Shown here piece after piece: positions 25,353 through 33,365 of a stretch of 64,000 bases of DNA. The DNA lies in assembly GCF_002266435.3 (NCBI RefSeq), contig NZ_CP029426.2, positions 1,084,001 through 1,148,000 of the forward strand, in the 5' to 3' direction. The DNA is from Bradyrhizobium amphicarpaeae. Its GTDB lineage: Bacteria > Pseudomonadota > Alphaproteobacteria > Rhizobiales > Xanthobacteraceae. Both the position numbers and the translations under genes were made by a program. How positions within the stretch are numbered: the stretch's first letter is position 1; each line of letters opens with the position of its first letter. The notes beneath the pieces are model-generated. The model saw only the letters and a list, made by a program, of their open reading frames with translations, ran no database searches and was not told where the DNA came from.

Positions 25353-26599
25353 GAGTTCTCGCGTCTGTTGGCAGTGGCAATAGCTTAACGATAAGCCGGT
25401 CTGCGACAAAACATGATCTATCCGGAAGCACCCAGGAATCGTATTCCGCGCCGATGTCGGTTGTCGGCGTCGAGCAATTGGATGGTCTTGTGTCCGGCAC
25501 CTCGGACATCGCGATCGATTTCGTGCGTGACTGGCGGCAGGCCGCGTCGCGCCTGAATGCCGGGCATCGCACTGCCTTTCAGCATGGCTACTGGCTCGAG
25601 GCCTGGTACCAGGCCTTCGATGACGTCGCGCCGTTGATTGCCGTGATCTCCGATGCCGCCACCGGCAAGGATATCGCGGTGGTGCCGATGATCAGCCATG
25701 TCAGGCGCGGCATCCGCATCGTCGAATTCGCCGATCTCGGCGTCTCCGACAACAATGCGCCGATCCTTGCGCTCGATGCCGCGTTGGACGCCACCGCAAG
25801 GGATGCGATCGGCGGGGCCCTGGTCGAGGCGTTGCGCGCCTTGCCGGACCGCTTCGATCTGCTGCGGCTGCGGAAGATGCCGGCCGAGGTCGGCGGCAGG
25901 GCAAATCCGCTGGTGTCGCTCGGGCGGATTGGATCCTCCTCGCTGAACGGCAATGTCGTGTTGATGGGCGACGACTACGCGGACTATCAGGCCTCGATCA
26001 AGCGCATGCAGATGCCGCGTTGCTGGCGCGTCTTCAGCCGGCACCAAGGCGCGCGGTTCGAGATCGCCGCGGACGTTGCGCGCGCGCACGAGATGCTCGA
26101 CGTGATGGATGTGCAGCAGCAGACGCGCATGCGCCAGCTCGGCTCGCGGTTCATCCTCAACGATCAAACTCATGCGCGATTCTATCGCGAGGTCGCCAGG
26201 CGGGGCGTCGCGGAAGGCTATGCCGTCGTCACGGCGCTCGTCTGCGACGAGGGCACCGTCGCCACCGCGTTCGGCGTCAGATCCGGCACGACCTATTACC
26301 TCCTGCGCATCAGCCACGCCGGCAATTCATGGTCGAGCTGCTCGCCGGGGCTGCTCGTCACCGAGCGCACGATGGCGACGCTGCACGCCGAGGGCGTGCG
26401 CCGTTTCGACCTCAGCATCGGCAATCAGGACTACAAGCGGCGCTTCGGTGCCAAGAGGGTCCCGCTGACCGATGTCAGCGTCGCGCTGTCCTGGCGCGGC
26501 GCTCCCTTTGCGTGGCGCGATCATGCCGCGCAGGGCCTGCGCCGCCATCCCGCGCTCGCCGCCCTTGCGGCGCGAGCCATGGGCAAGGAAATGCGCTGA
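25349..26599 (+). CDS. GNAT-superfamily acyltransferase (BioF2/CelD/FemAB-like)
   Basis: This 416-residue protein resembles the GNAT-like acyltransferases found in polysaccharide loci (CelD/BcsL, PF13480-type). Features are FQHGYWLEAWYQAF near 73, a 'NNAPIL' segment near 132, the conserved acetyl-CoA-site-like stretch TAFGVRSGTTYYLLRISH near 305-322, and GVRRFDLSIGNQDYKRRFGA near 348-367, a hallmark ending of these proteins. It may acylate a sugar of the repeat unit. The ATG at 25349 overlaps the preceding stop; a later in-frame ATG at 25454 is an alternative because the first 35 residues look unstructured. Confidence 0.82.
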   Translation: MRVLASVGSGNSLTISRSATKHDLSGSTQESYSAPMSVVGVEQLDGLVSGTSDIAIDFVRDWRQAASRLNAGHRTAFQHGYWLEAWYQAFDDVAPLIAVISDAATGKDIAVVPMISHVRRGIRIVEFADLGVSDNNAPILALDAALDATARDAIGGALVEALRALPDRFDLLRLRKMPAEVGGRANPLVSLGRIGSSSLNGNVVLMGDDYADYQASIKRMQMPRCWRVFSRHQGARFEIAADVARAHEMLDVMDVQQQTRMRQLGSRFILNDQTHARFYREVARRGVAEGYAVVTALVCDEGTVATAFGVRSGTTYYLLRISHAGNSWSSCSPGLLVTERTMATLHAEGVRRFDLSIGNQDYKRRFGAKRVPLTDVSVALSWRGAPFAWRDHAAQGLRRHPALAALAARAMGKEMR

Positions 26600-26600
26600 A

Positions 26601-26626
26601 GCGGCATTCCCGAACGGGAATGCCGC
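26601..26626. terminator. Perfect hairpin between convergent genes
   Basis: GCGGCATTCCC (26601-26611) and GGGAATGCCGC (26616-26626) form an 11-base perfect stem with a GAAC loop. It begins 2 bases after the stop of the acyltransferase gene and lies 18 bases from the stop of wrbA. No T-tract follows on either strand, so it may act as a weak bidirectional terminator or an mRNA 3'-end stabiliser. Confidence 0.6.
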
Positions 26627-26643
26627 CCACGTCAACCTGCGCT

Positions 26644-27243
26644 TCAGCCATGCAGCTTCTTGGCGGTCTCCGCGATCTGGCGGCCCTGATAGCGCGCGCC
26701 GGCGAGTTCGTTGGCGCTGGGCTGGCGGCTGCCGTCGCCGCCGGTGATCGTGGTGGCGCCGTAGGGCGCGCCGCCCGTGACCTCGTCGAGCTTCATCTGA
26801 CCGGCGAAGCCGTAGTTCATGCCGACCACGACCATGCCGAAATGCAGCAGGTTGGTGATGATCGAAAACAGCGTCGTCTCCTGGCCGCCATGCTGGGTCG
26901 CGGTCGAGGTGAAGGCGCCGCCGACCTTGCCGTGCAGCGCGCCCTTGGCCCAGAGCCCGCCGGCCTGGTCGAGGAAGTTGGCCATCTGCGAGGCCATGCG
27001 GCCGAAGCGGGTGCCGGTGCCGACGATGATCGCGTCGTAATCGGCGAGGTCTTCGATCTTGGCAACCGGCGCGGCCTGATCGACCTTGTAATAGGAGGCT
27101 TTCGCGACCTCGGCCGGCACCAGCTCCGGCACGCGCTTGATGTCGACTGTGACGCCGGCCTCGCGCGCGCCTTCGGCGACGGCATTCGCCATCGCTTCGA
27201 TGTGGCCATAGGCGGAATAATAGAGGACGAGAACTTTGGTCAT
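26644..27243 (-). CDS. wrbA: NAD(P)H:quinone oxidoreductase, WrbA family
   Basis: This 199-residue flavodoxin-like enzyme reduces quinones by two electrons using FMN and NAD(P)H, limiting oxidative stress. The FMN-phosphate loop is in [20 protein letters not shown] at 6-25, [19 protein letters not shown] near 78-96 and [18 protein letters not shown] near 112-129 are the WrbA signatures. I chose the ATG at 27243; an upstream in-frame start at 27321 would lie inside the neighbouring palindromic repeat. Pirin and an SDR follow upstream on the same strand, but the repeat between them makes a single operon unlikely. Confidence 0.95.
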   Translation of the reverse strand: MTKVLVLYYSAYGHIEAMANAVAEGAREAGVTVDIKRVPELVPAEVAKASYYKVDQAAPVAKIEDLADYDAIIVGTGTRFGRMASQMANFLDQAGGLWAKGALHGKVGGAFTSTATQHGGQETTLFSIITNLLHFGMVVVGMNYGFAGQMKLDEVTGGAPYGATTITGGDGSRQPSANELAGARYQGRQIAETAKKLHG

Positions 27244-27290
27244 GGGTAGTCTCCGTGTGTGGGTTTGGTGCGTCGAGTTGTCTTGTTCGC

Positions 27291-27381
27291 TGTCATTGCC
27301 GGGCTTGACCCGGCAATCCATCAGGCTTGGAAAAGCTTCTTGCGAAGGTGATGGATGCCCGGGTCAAGCCCGGGCATGACG
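27291..27381. repeat. Intergenic palindromic repeat of the GGGCTTGACCCGG type
   Basis: The left arm at 27291-27322 (GTCATTGCCGGGCTTGACCC, continuing GGCAATCCATC) is mirrored by the right arm at 27350-27381 (GATGGATGCCCGGGTCAAGC, continuing CCGGGCATGACG), separated by 27 bases. The pair folds into a long stem with few mismatches. A decayed relative lies at 62582-62609, showing that the family is dispersed. Such elements are familiar between genes in Bradyrhizobium-type genomes (recollection, not searched). Confidence 0.8.
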
Positions 27382-27394
27382 AATTGTCGTGTGG

Positions 27395-28093
27395 CTACGC
27401 CGCGTCGACGAGCACGAGCTCGGTATCTTCCAGCGCGGTGATCTTCAGCCGATCCTCGTCGCGAATTGCGGCGCCGTCTCGGGCATTGACCCGCACGCCG
27501 TTGATCTCGACCGAACCCGCCGCAGGCACCAAATAGAGGTGCCGCGACTTTTGCGGCTCGTACTCGGCGCTCTCGCCCGCCTTCAGCGTGGTGGCGAGCA
27601 CCCGCGCATCGGCGCTGATCGGCAGCGCGTCCGTGTCACCTTCGATCCCGCTCGCGATGGTGACGAGCTTGCCGGAGCGATCGGCCTTCGGAAACGGCTT
27701 CGAGCCCCAGGTCGGCTGTCCGCCGCGCAGCGTTGGCTCGATCCAGATCTGGAAGATCCGGGTCTTGCCCGGCTCCAGATTGTACTCGGAGTGGCGGATG
27801 CCGCTGCCGGCGCTCATCACCTGCACGTCGCCCGCTTCGGTACGGCCCTGATTGCCGAGGCTGTCCTGATGGGTGATCGCGCCTTCGCGCACATAGGTGA
27901 TGATTTCCATGTTGGCGTGGGGATGGGCGGGAAAGCCGGTGTTGGGCGCGATCTCGTCGTCGTTCCACACCCTCAAAGAGCCATGGCCCATATTGTTCGG
28001 ATCATAATGGCTGGCGAAGGAGAAGTGGTGCTTGGCCTTGAGCCAGCCGTGGTCGGCGCCGCCGAGCTTGTCGAAAGGTCTGAGTTCGATCAT
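27395..28093 (-). CDS. Pirin family protein
   Basis: This 232-residue bicupin protein carries the pirin metal-binding histidines in FPAHPHANMEIITYV near 54-68 and GSGIRHSEYN near 95-104, plus the N-terminal segment HHFSFASHYDPNNMGHGSLRV near 22-42. Length and motifs match YhhW/YhaK-type pirins, some of which have quercetinase activity; the physiological role is usually unknown. The start is the ATG at 28093; a longer frame reading upstream overlaps the SDR gene antisense to its codon pattern and is not credible. It is 37 bases downstream of the SDR gene and may share its transcript. Confidence 0.93.
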   Translation of the reverse strand: MIELRPFDKLGGADHGWLKAKHHFSFASHYDPNNMGHGSLRVWNDDEIAPNTGFPAHPHANMEIITYVREGAITHQDSLGNQGRTEAGDVQVMSAGSGIRHSEYNLEPGKTRIFQIWIEPTLRGGQPTWGSKPFPKADRSGKLVTIASGIEGDTDALPISADARVLATTLKAGESAEYEPQKSRHLYLVPAAGSVEINGVRVNARDGAAIRDEDRLKITALEDTELVLVDAA

Positions 28094-28130
28094 TTGCGTG
28101 GTCCTTGTATGCGGGTGGGACGCGCCTTGA

Positions 28131-28883
28131 TCAGGCGCCGAACCCGCCGTCGACGTTGAGAACGGTGCCGGTGACGAAGGAGGCTTCAGGGCTTGCGAGG
28201 AAGACGATTCCGGCGGCAACTTCCTCGGGCCGGCCGAAGCGCTGCAGCGCGTGCTGCTTGCGCTGGGTCTCGGCGAATTCGCCGCCATCCTTCGGATTCA
28301 TGTCGGTGTCGATCGAGCCGGGCTGCACCACGTTCACGGTGATGCCGCGCGGGCCGAGGTCCCGTGCGGCGCCCTTGGTGTAACCGACCACGGCCGCCTT
28401 GGTTGCGACGTAGTCGGCAAGGCCGGGGAACGAGGCACGGTCGGCCAGCATCGAGCCGACGGTGACAATGCGGCCGCCTTCACCCATCAATTGCGAGGCG
28501 GCGCGGATCGCCGCGATGACGCCGTGGACGTTGACCTGGTCCTGACGATCCAGCGCGCCAGTGTCGGCATTGGCATCGTCGGTCGCGCCACCAGCAGCGA
28601 CGCCGGCGTTGTTGACGAGGATGTCGAGATGGCCGAATTCCCTGGCGACATCGTTGACCAGCTTGGTGACGTCCTTGGCTGACGCTTGATCGGCCTTGAA
28701 GGCGCGCGCCTTGACGCCACGGGCCTTCAACTCGGTGACGACCGCTTCGGCCTTTTCGGGCGAAGCGACATAGCTGATGGCGATGTCGGCGCCTTCATCG
28801 GCGAGAGCGCGGGCAGAGGCCGCGCCGATGCCGCGCGAGCCGCCGGTGACGAGGGCAACCTTGCCTGAGAGCTTCTTGGTCAT
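28131..28883 (-). CDS. Short-chain dehydrogenase/reductase
   Basis: This 250-residue classical SDR has TGGSRGIGAA at 14-23 (NAD(P) binding), NNAGVAAGG near 91, the catalytic serine in GSMLADRASF near 143, and YVATKAAVVGYTK near 158-170 (Tyr-x3-Lys). It resembles 3-oxoacyl-ACP reductase-like enzymes, but such labels are generic and the substrate is unknown. A LysR regulator is divergent and 117 bases away, with a clear palindrome between them, so the SDR (and perhaps the pirin gene behind it) is probably its target. Confidence 0.93.
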   Translation of the reverse strand: MTKKLSGKVALVTGGSRGIGAASARALADEGADIAISYVASPEKAEAVVTELKARGVKARAFKADQASAKDVTKLVNDVAREFGHLDILVNNAGVAAGGATDDANADTGALDRQDQVNVHGVIAAIRAASQLMGEGGRIVTVGSMLADRASFPGLADYVATKAAVVGYTKGAARDLGPRGITVNVVQPGSIDTDMNPKDGGEFAETQRKQHALQRFGRPEEVAAGIVFLASPEASFVTGTVLNVDGGFGA

Positions 28884-28946
28884 TGGATTTCTCCAGTCCT
28901 GAATGTCTGATGACCCTTGGATAAGCCTCCGCCTGTGGTATAGAAA

Positions 28947-28974
28947 TAGAAACTATCGAAACACATTGTTTCTA
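28947..28974. promoter_or_regulatory. Candidate LysR operator between the SDR and LysR genes
   Basis: GAAAC-ACATT-GTTTC at 28958-28972 is a perfect inverted repeat with 5-base arms and centre, and the outer pair TAGAAAC (28947-28953) and GTTTCTA (28968-28974) forms a second perfect inverted repeat. So three GAAAC-type half-sites occur within 28 bases in the 117-base divergent gap. LysR proteins commonly bind such paired sites between themselves and their target. The assignment is by position. Confidence 0.6.
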
Positions 28975-29000
28975 CATTCATTCCGATCGGACCGGCTCCC

Positions 29001-29936
29001 ATGGCAAAACTCCCGGACTTCGAGGCGCTCGCGATTTTCGCAAAAGTCGTCGAATTGCGGTCGTTTGCGGGGGCCGCGAGCGAGCTTTCGATGTCGAAAG
29101 CCACGGTCTCCAAGGCGGTCACGCGCCTGGAGGAGCGGCTCGGCGCCCGGCTGTTCAACCGCACCTCACGCCGGCTTGCGCTGACCGACGCCGGTCACAA
29201 GCTCGCCGAGCGTGCGACGCGGCTTCTGGCCGACGGCGAAGCGGCGGAGAACGAGGCGCTGGCGCAATCGGTGGCGCCGCGCGGGCTGGTGCGGCTCGCC
29301 GTGCCCATGACGTTCGGCATCAAGGCGGTGGCACCATTGCTGCCGGAATTCTTCGAGACCTATCCGGAAGTTTCGGTCGATCTCCATCTGAGCGATGCAA
29401 CCGTCGACCTGATCGGCGAAGGCTTTGACATGGCGATCCGGATCGCGCGGCTGCCGGACTCCTCGCTGATCGCACGGCGGCTCTTCACCATGCCGCGCTT
29501 CACGGTGGCCGCGCCGTCATATCTGAAGAAGCACGGACGGCCGACGCATCCGATGCACCTGGCCGAGCACAAATGCTTCAGCTACGCCTACATGTCGACG
29601 CCCAACATCTGGCACTACACCAATTCCGCGGGCGAACAGGCCAGCGTGCGCCCGGGCGGACAGCTCCGCGTCAACAACGGCGAAGCGGTGATGCCGGCGC
29701 TGATCGCGGGGCTGGGCATCGCCGAGCTGCCCGAATTCATCGTCGGCGAGGCGATCTCGTCCGGCGAGGTCGAAGTGATCCTGAAAGACTGGAAGCAGGC
29801 CGAAGGCGCCGTGCACCTGGTGACGCCGCCCGGCGGTCCGCGTCCCGCCCGCGTCGAAGCGCTCGGCGATTTCCTCGCAGCCAAGCTGCCGGGCACGTGC
29901 AAGCGCCGGCCGCGCGCAAGAGCAAAGGCGTCGTAG
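29001..29936 (+). CDS. LysR-type transcriptional regulator
   Basis: This 311-residue regulator has a helix-turn-helix domain at about 8-65 (FAKVVELRSFAGAASELSMS, then KATVSKAVTRLEERLGARLF) and a substrate-binding domain to about 300 (LVRLAVPMTFGIKAVAPLLP near 94). The C-terminus is a basic tail (CKRRPRARAKAS) of unknown role. It reads away from the SDR gene, with the GAAAC/GTTTC palindrome between them. The type with 'RLxVPMTFG' and a DUF-free binding domain is the common CrgA/AaeR-like subgroup of proteobacterial regulators, often controlling oxidoreductases. Confidence 0.93.
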   Translation: MAKLPDFEALAIFAKVVELRSFAGAASELSMSKATVSKAVTRLEERLGARLFNRTSRRLALTDAGHKLAERATRLLADGEAAENEALAQSVAPRGLVRLAVPMTFGIKAVAPLLPEFFETYPEVSVDLHLSDATVDLIGEGFDMAIRIARLPDSSLIARRLFTMPRFTVAAPSYLKKHGRPTHPMHLAEHKCFSYAYMSTPNIWHYTNSAGEQASVRPGGQLRVNNGEAVMPALIAGLGIAELPEFIVGEAISSGEVEVILKDWKQAEGAVHLVTPPGGPRPARVEALGDFLAAKLPGTCKRRPRARAKAS

Positions 29937-29962
29937 GAAGCCGAGCGGCTTCAACGCTACCA

Positions 29963-30047
29963 GTCATTGCGAGCGGAGCGAAGCAATCCAGATTGTCTCT
30001 GCGGAGGGATTGTGGATTGCTTCGTCGCAAGAGCTCCTCGCAATGAC
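29963..30047. repeat. Intergenic palindromic repeat of the GTCATTGCGAGCG type
   Basis: The left arm GTCATTGCGAGCGGAGCGAA, continuing GCAATCCA (29963-29990), is inverted as TGGATTGCTTCGTCGC...CTCCTCGCAATGAC (30013-30047) with a loop of about 22 bases. It lies between the LysR stop and the stop of the small protein at 30057, so it may terminate both. It belongs to a different repeat family from the one at 27291-27381, although both share the CATTGC and AATCCA words. Confidence 0.8.
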
Positions 30048-30056
30048 GGCGCCTGC

Positions 30057-30314
30057 TTACACCACCTTCACGCCATCGATCGCAGCGATGCGCAAGCTCG
30101 GCTTCAGCGTCGCCTCCAGCTGCGTCTTCAATTCGTGAACGCGCGGGTCGCTCGATCGCGCGGCGCATACGCCGTATTGGTGGACGGATTGCGCCAAAGC
30201 GCGGCGCGCTTCCGGTGTCCGCGTCAGTTCGGGCTCTGACAGCCGCAACACGATCGCCGCGAGATTCACCAGCATCTCGTCCAGCGCGACGTCGATGGTT
30301 GCCAGATTCCGCAT
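30057..30314 (-). CDS. Small hypothetical protein
   Basis: This 85-residue acidic-to-neutral protein (starting MRNLATIDVALDEMLVNLAA) is probably all-helical, with one cysteine (YGVCAAR). A ribosome site GGGAG precedes the ATG by eight bases, which supports it being real. I recognise no family. It stands alone between the palindromic repeat and the divergently read Bug-type binding-protein gene. Confidence 0.65.
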   Translation of the reverse strand: MRNLATIDVALDEMLVNLAAIVLRLSEPELTRTPEARRALAQSVHQYGVCAARSSDPRVHELKTQLEATLKPSLRIAAIDGVKVV

Positions 30315-30464
30315 CGCTCACTCTCCCTAAGAGGGCAACAGCCTGTCCAGACATGCGTTCCTGGCGGAGGCGGGCATGGTGAACGCTTCGTAAACGGCTT
30401 GTTCTTGCCGCTCGGCGGGTTAGGCTGGCAGCCAAACAAGGAAGATCAGGGGGAGGGCACCATC

Positions 30465-31451
30465 ATGGATCGACGCGATCTCTTGCGCGCCGTTGCGGCA
30501 CTGCCGTTGTTGCGGCTCGCAGCACCGGATCCGGCCTCCGCGCAAACCTATCCGGCGCGCAACATCACGATGATCGTGCCGTTTCCCGCGGGCGGCCAGG
30601 CCGATCTCGCGGCGCGGCCGGTGGCGATGGCGCTGGAGCGGATCCTGGGCAAGCCCGTCATCGTCGACAACCGGGCCGGCGGCGGCGGCGGCTCGGTCGG
30701 CAATGCCGCGGCGGCACGCGCCGAACCCGACGGCTACACGCTGCTGATGACGCTGTCCTCGCTCGCGGTGCTGCCCGAGGCCGACCGGCTGTTCGACCGC
30801 CCCGTCGCCTATGAGGTCTCGCAGTTCATGCCGATCGCGCGCGTGCTCGCGGATCCCACGCTGCTGGCAGTGCCGGCCTCGGCGCCATGGAAGACGGCGC
30901 AGGACTTCGTCGAGGATGCCAGGAAGCGGCCGGGCCAGATCACTTATGGCTCGTCCGGGCCCTACGGCACGCTGCACGTGGCGATGGAGATGTTCGCGAA
31001 CAGCGCCGGCATCAAGCTGCTGCACGTGCCGTTCCGTGGCGCAGGTCCGGCGCTCACCGCGTTGCTCAGCGGCACCGTGCAGGCGATCGCCGCAGCGCCC
31101 GGTACGCTGAAGCCGCAGGTCGACGACGGCAAGCTGCGCGTGCTCGGCAATTGCGGCGCGCAGCGCATCGCGAGCTTCCCTGATGTGCCGACCTTCCAGG
31201 AGCTCGGCTACAAGGACGTCGAGATGTACATCTGGGCCGGACTGTTCGCACAGAGCTCTCTTCCTGCGCCGATCGCGACCCGCCTGCGCGAGGCGATGGC
31301 GCAGGTGATGACGAGTTCCGACGTGCTCAAGGCCTTCGAGACCTCGGGCAGCCTCGTCGCCTATCAGGATGCGCCGGCCTTCGCGCAATTCGTCGCGACG
31401 GACAGCACGCGGCTGATCGCGGCGGTGAAGAAGATCGGCAAGGTGGAGTAG
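30465..31451 (+). CDS. Bug-family periplasmic substrate-binding protein
   Basis: This 328-residue protein has a signal peptide with a twin-arginine-like start ([20 protein letters not shown]) and cleavage after about residue 27 (ASAQ). The mature part matches Bug/TctC receptors: YPARNITMIVPFPAGGQADLAARP, KPVIVDNRAGGGG, PDGYTLL, and LLHVPFRGAGPALTALLSG. These bind carboxylic acids or related small molecules. The ribosome site AGGGGGAGGG lies just before the ATG. No TctAB membrane partners are nearby, as is common for orphan Bug proteins, so it may act as a sensor or share a transporter elsewhere. Confidence 0.92.
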   Translation: MDRRDLLRAVAALPLLRLAAPDPASAQTYPARNITMIVPFPAGGQADLAARPVAMALERILGKPVIVDNRAGGGGGSVGNAAAARAEPDGYTLLMTLSSLAVLPEADRLFDRPVAYEVSQFMPIARVLADPTLLAVPASAPWKTAQDFVEDARKRPGQITYGSSGPYGTLHVAMEMFANSAGIKLLHVPFRGAGPALTALLSGTVQAIAAAPGTLKPQVDDGKLRVLGNCGAQRIASFPDVPTFQELGYKDVEMYIWAGLFAQSSLPAPIATRLREAMAQVMTSSDVLKAFETSGSLVAYQDAPAFAQFVATDSTRLIAAVKKIGKVE

Positions 31452-31547
31452 GTTCCAGCTGCCTTTTTCACATTTTTTTGTTGGTCCAGAACCGGCTCCC
31501 GCCTCATTGATTGATGAGAATCGACAGGTATCGGGAAGGATCGGGAC

Positions 31548-31898
31548 ATGCGAACAGAGCGGATTGCGCTGGGTGTCGTGCTTGCGATCGGCGGCATGGT
31601 GGCGCCGGGCGCAGCATTCGCCGAAGAATATCGCGGGACCATGGAACAGCAGATGGCCTGCACGCCGGACGTCTGGCGTCTGTGCAGCGATCAGATTCCG
31701 GACGTCGGCCGGATCACCGCCTGCCTGCGGCAGAATACGCCGCAGCTATCGAGTGGCTGCCGCGCCGTGTTCCAGTCCAACAACCAGATGCCGCCGCAGC
31801 AGCAGGTGCCACGCAATCGCGCCGCACCGCCGCCGCGTTATGACGATGCGTTGCCTCCGCAAGCGCAACCGCGTCCCTATGACGACAACGACGATTAG
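31548..31898 (+). CDS. Secreted Cys-rich-repeat small protein
   Basis: This 116-residue protein has a signal peptide (MRTERIALGVVLAIGGMVAP, cleavage near 25, AFA-EE). The mature part carries four cysteines in the pattern ACTPDVWRLCSDQIPDVGRI...ACLRQ...LSSGCRAVF, which resembles the cysteine-rich Golgi-apparatus-type repeat (PF00839-like) found in many alphaproteobacterial periplasmic proteins. The rest is a Pro/Gln-rich, disordered acidic tail ending PYDDNDD. Function is unknown; two disulfides are likely. Confidence 0.8.
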   Translation: MRTERIALGVVLAIGGMVAPGAAFAEEYRGTMEQQMACTPDVWRLCSDQIPDVGRITACLRQNTPQLSSGCRAVFQSNNQMPPQQQVPRNRAAPPPRYDDALPPQAQPRPYDDNDD

Positions 31899-31961
31899 GC
31901 TCTGGAGAGCGCTTGAATCGGAAATTTGCGCAGCGGGAGGCGCTACGGTTGTACGCCTCGT

Positions 31962-32801
31962 TTAGCGCTCTGTCCTGCTGTCCGATTCAGGTCGGTTTCC
32001 GAGCACCATGCGCATGGCAGCACCGAAGAGAATGGCTGCGACCGGCCAATGGAACCAGATCCGGTGGCTGGTGAGGAGATTGATCACGATCAGGAAGGCC
32101 GACACGGTGAGGGCCGCCGCGATCGGGCGGGGTAGCTTCGTGAGCCACTCCAAGACGACATTTGTCGACGACGATGGCGCGCGCGCGTCGTCCACCCGGG
32201 GAGTACGCGCCCGCTCCGAGGGAAGCATGCTGTTCTGGATGCCGAAGCTCCCCGGCACCGGGGCCTGGCCGCCCAGGGTCAGCCGATAGCTGGTCAGAGG
32301 TGCAATGTTCTTCATCGGACGCTGGCCGAGGCAGTCGAAGCCGACAGACAGTTTGTTGTGCACCTGGTCGTAGACCGAGCTCGAGATCACGACGCCGCCG
32401 GGCTCAGCGAGCTCCTGCAGCCGCGACGCGATATTGACCCCGTCGCCATAGATGTCGGAGCCGTCCACCATGACGTCGCCGAGGTTGATGCCGATGCGAA
32501 ATTGCATCGCGCTCGCCTGCGGCGCGTTCGAAGCCTGACTTGCGATCTCCTGCTGAATCTCGACAGCGCATTGCACCGCCTCGACGACGCTGGCGAACTC
32601 GGCGATCACGGCATCGCCCCAGGTGTTGACGATGCGGCCGTCATGGCGTTCGACCAATCGGGCGATGGCCGTGCGGTAGCGGCGGAGCGTCTCCAACGTT
32701 CCGGTTTCGTCCGCTTCCATGAGACGCGAATAGCCGTACACGTCGGCGCACAGCACGGTGGTCAGTCGTCGTTTCACCTTGTCGTCGGTCATCGTCGCCA
32801 T
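31962..32801 (-). CDS. Class III adenylate/guanylate cyclase with C-terminal membrane anchor
   Basis: This 279-residue protein has a CHD cyclase domain at about 10-170: the first metal aspartate in VLCADVYGYSRLMEADE, the second in NTWGDAVIAEF, and GINLGDVMVDGSDIYGDGVN, then IASRLQELAEPGGVVIS. Two hydrophobic helices near 229-268 (AALTVSAFLIVINLL and HWPVAAILFGAAMRM) follow a disordered linker, so the catalytic domain is N-terminal and the membrane anchor C-terminal. It would make cAMP or cGMP at the inner membrane. The ATG at 32801 has GGGAGG seven bases upstream. A longer frame upstream is only the antisense shadow of the YbaK gene region. Confidence 0.9.
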   Translation of the reverse strand: MATMTDDKVKRRLTTVLCADVYGYSRLMEADETGTLETLRRYRTAIARLVERHDGRIVNTWGDAVIAEFASVVEAVQCAVEIQQEIASQASNAPQASAMQFRIGINLGDVMVDGSDIYGDGVNIASRLQELAEPGGVVISSSVYDQVHNKLSVGFDCLGQRPMKNIAPLTSYRLTLGGQAPVPGSFGIQNSMLPSERARTPRVDDARAPSSSTNVVLEWLTKLPRPIAAALTVSAFLIVINLLTSHRIWFHWPVAAILFGAAMRMVLGNRPESDSRTER

Positions 32802-32851
32802 GCTAGCCTCCCTGACCGGCAAATGCACCAGAGATCGTATCCGGTGCCGCC

Positions 32852-33319
32852 TTACGGCCTGACCTCGCAGACATCGACCCATTCGGCCGCGGTCAGTTCG
32901 GCCATCCGGTCCGGCGTGATGCGCACCGCGCTGTGGGTCGAGCCCGCGGCCGGGACCACCACGTCGTAGGCCTTCAGCGACACATCGCAATAGACTGGCA
33001 GCGGCGACTTCAGCCCGAACGGGCAGACACCGCCGACCTCGTGGCCGGTGATGTCGGCGACCTCCTCCAGCCCCAGCATCTTCGGCTTGCCGCCGAACTG
33101 CGCCTTGACCTTCTTGTTGTCCATGCGCGAGGTGCCGGCGGCGACGATCAGGATGACGCGCTCGCCGACGCGCAGGGACAGCGTCTTGGCGATCATTCCG
33201 GGCTCGACGCCATAGGCCTCCGCGGCCAGCGGCACTGTGGCCGAGCTGACCTCGGATTCGATGACGGAGATGTCGGGGGCTTTCTCGGCGAAAAAGGCGC
33301 GAACGGATTCCAGGCTCAT
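32852..33319 (-). CDS. YbaK/prolyl-tRNA deacylase-family protein
   Basis: This 155-residue protein belongs to the YbaK/EbsC/ProX family that hydrolyses mischarged Cys- or Ala-tRNA in trans. The conserved lysine is in MIAKTLSLRVGERVILIVAAG near 43-62, and GHEVGGVCPFGLKSPLPVYCD near 92-112 is the family's GxxxGGVxPFG signature. It lies 50 bases from the cyclase start on the same strand and downstream of the HAD dehalogenase gene; no functional link is evident. Confidence 0.93.
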   Translation of the reverse strand: MSLESVRAFFAEKAPDISVIESEVSSATVPLAAEAYGVEPGMIAKTLSLRVGERVILIVAAGTSRMDNKKVKAQFGGKPKMLGLEEVADITGHEVGGVCPFGLKSPLPVYCDVSLKAYDVVVPAAGSTHSAVRITPDRMAELTAAEWVDVCEVRP

Positions 33320-33365
33320 TCAAGTCTCACACGGGCGAACGGCGATCGTTAGGCGATCCCCGGGG

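Noticed and set aside
31962..33323. A 453-residue minus-strand frame considered as a single fused protein
   Set aside because: Its first half runs over the YbaK gene in another frame, while the cyclase has its own ATG with a GGGAGG site at 32801; the two are separate genes.
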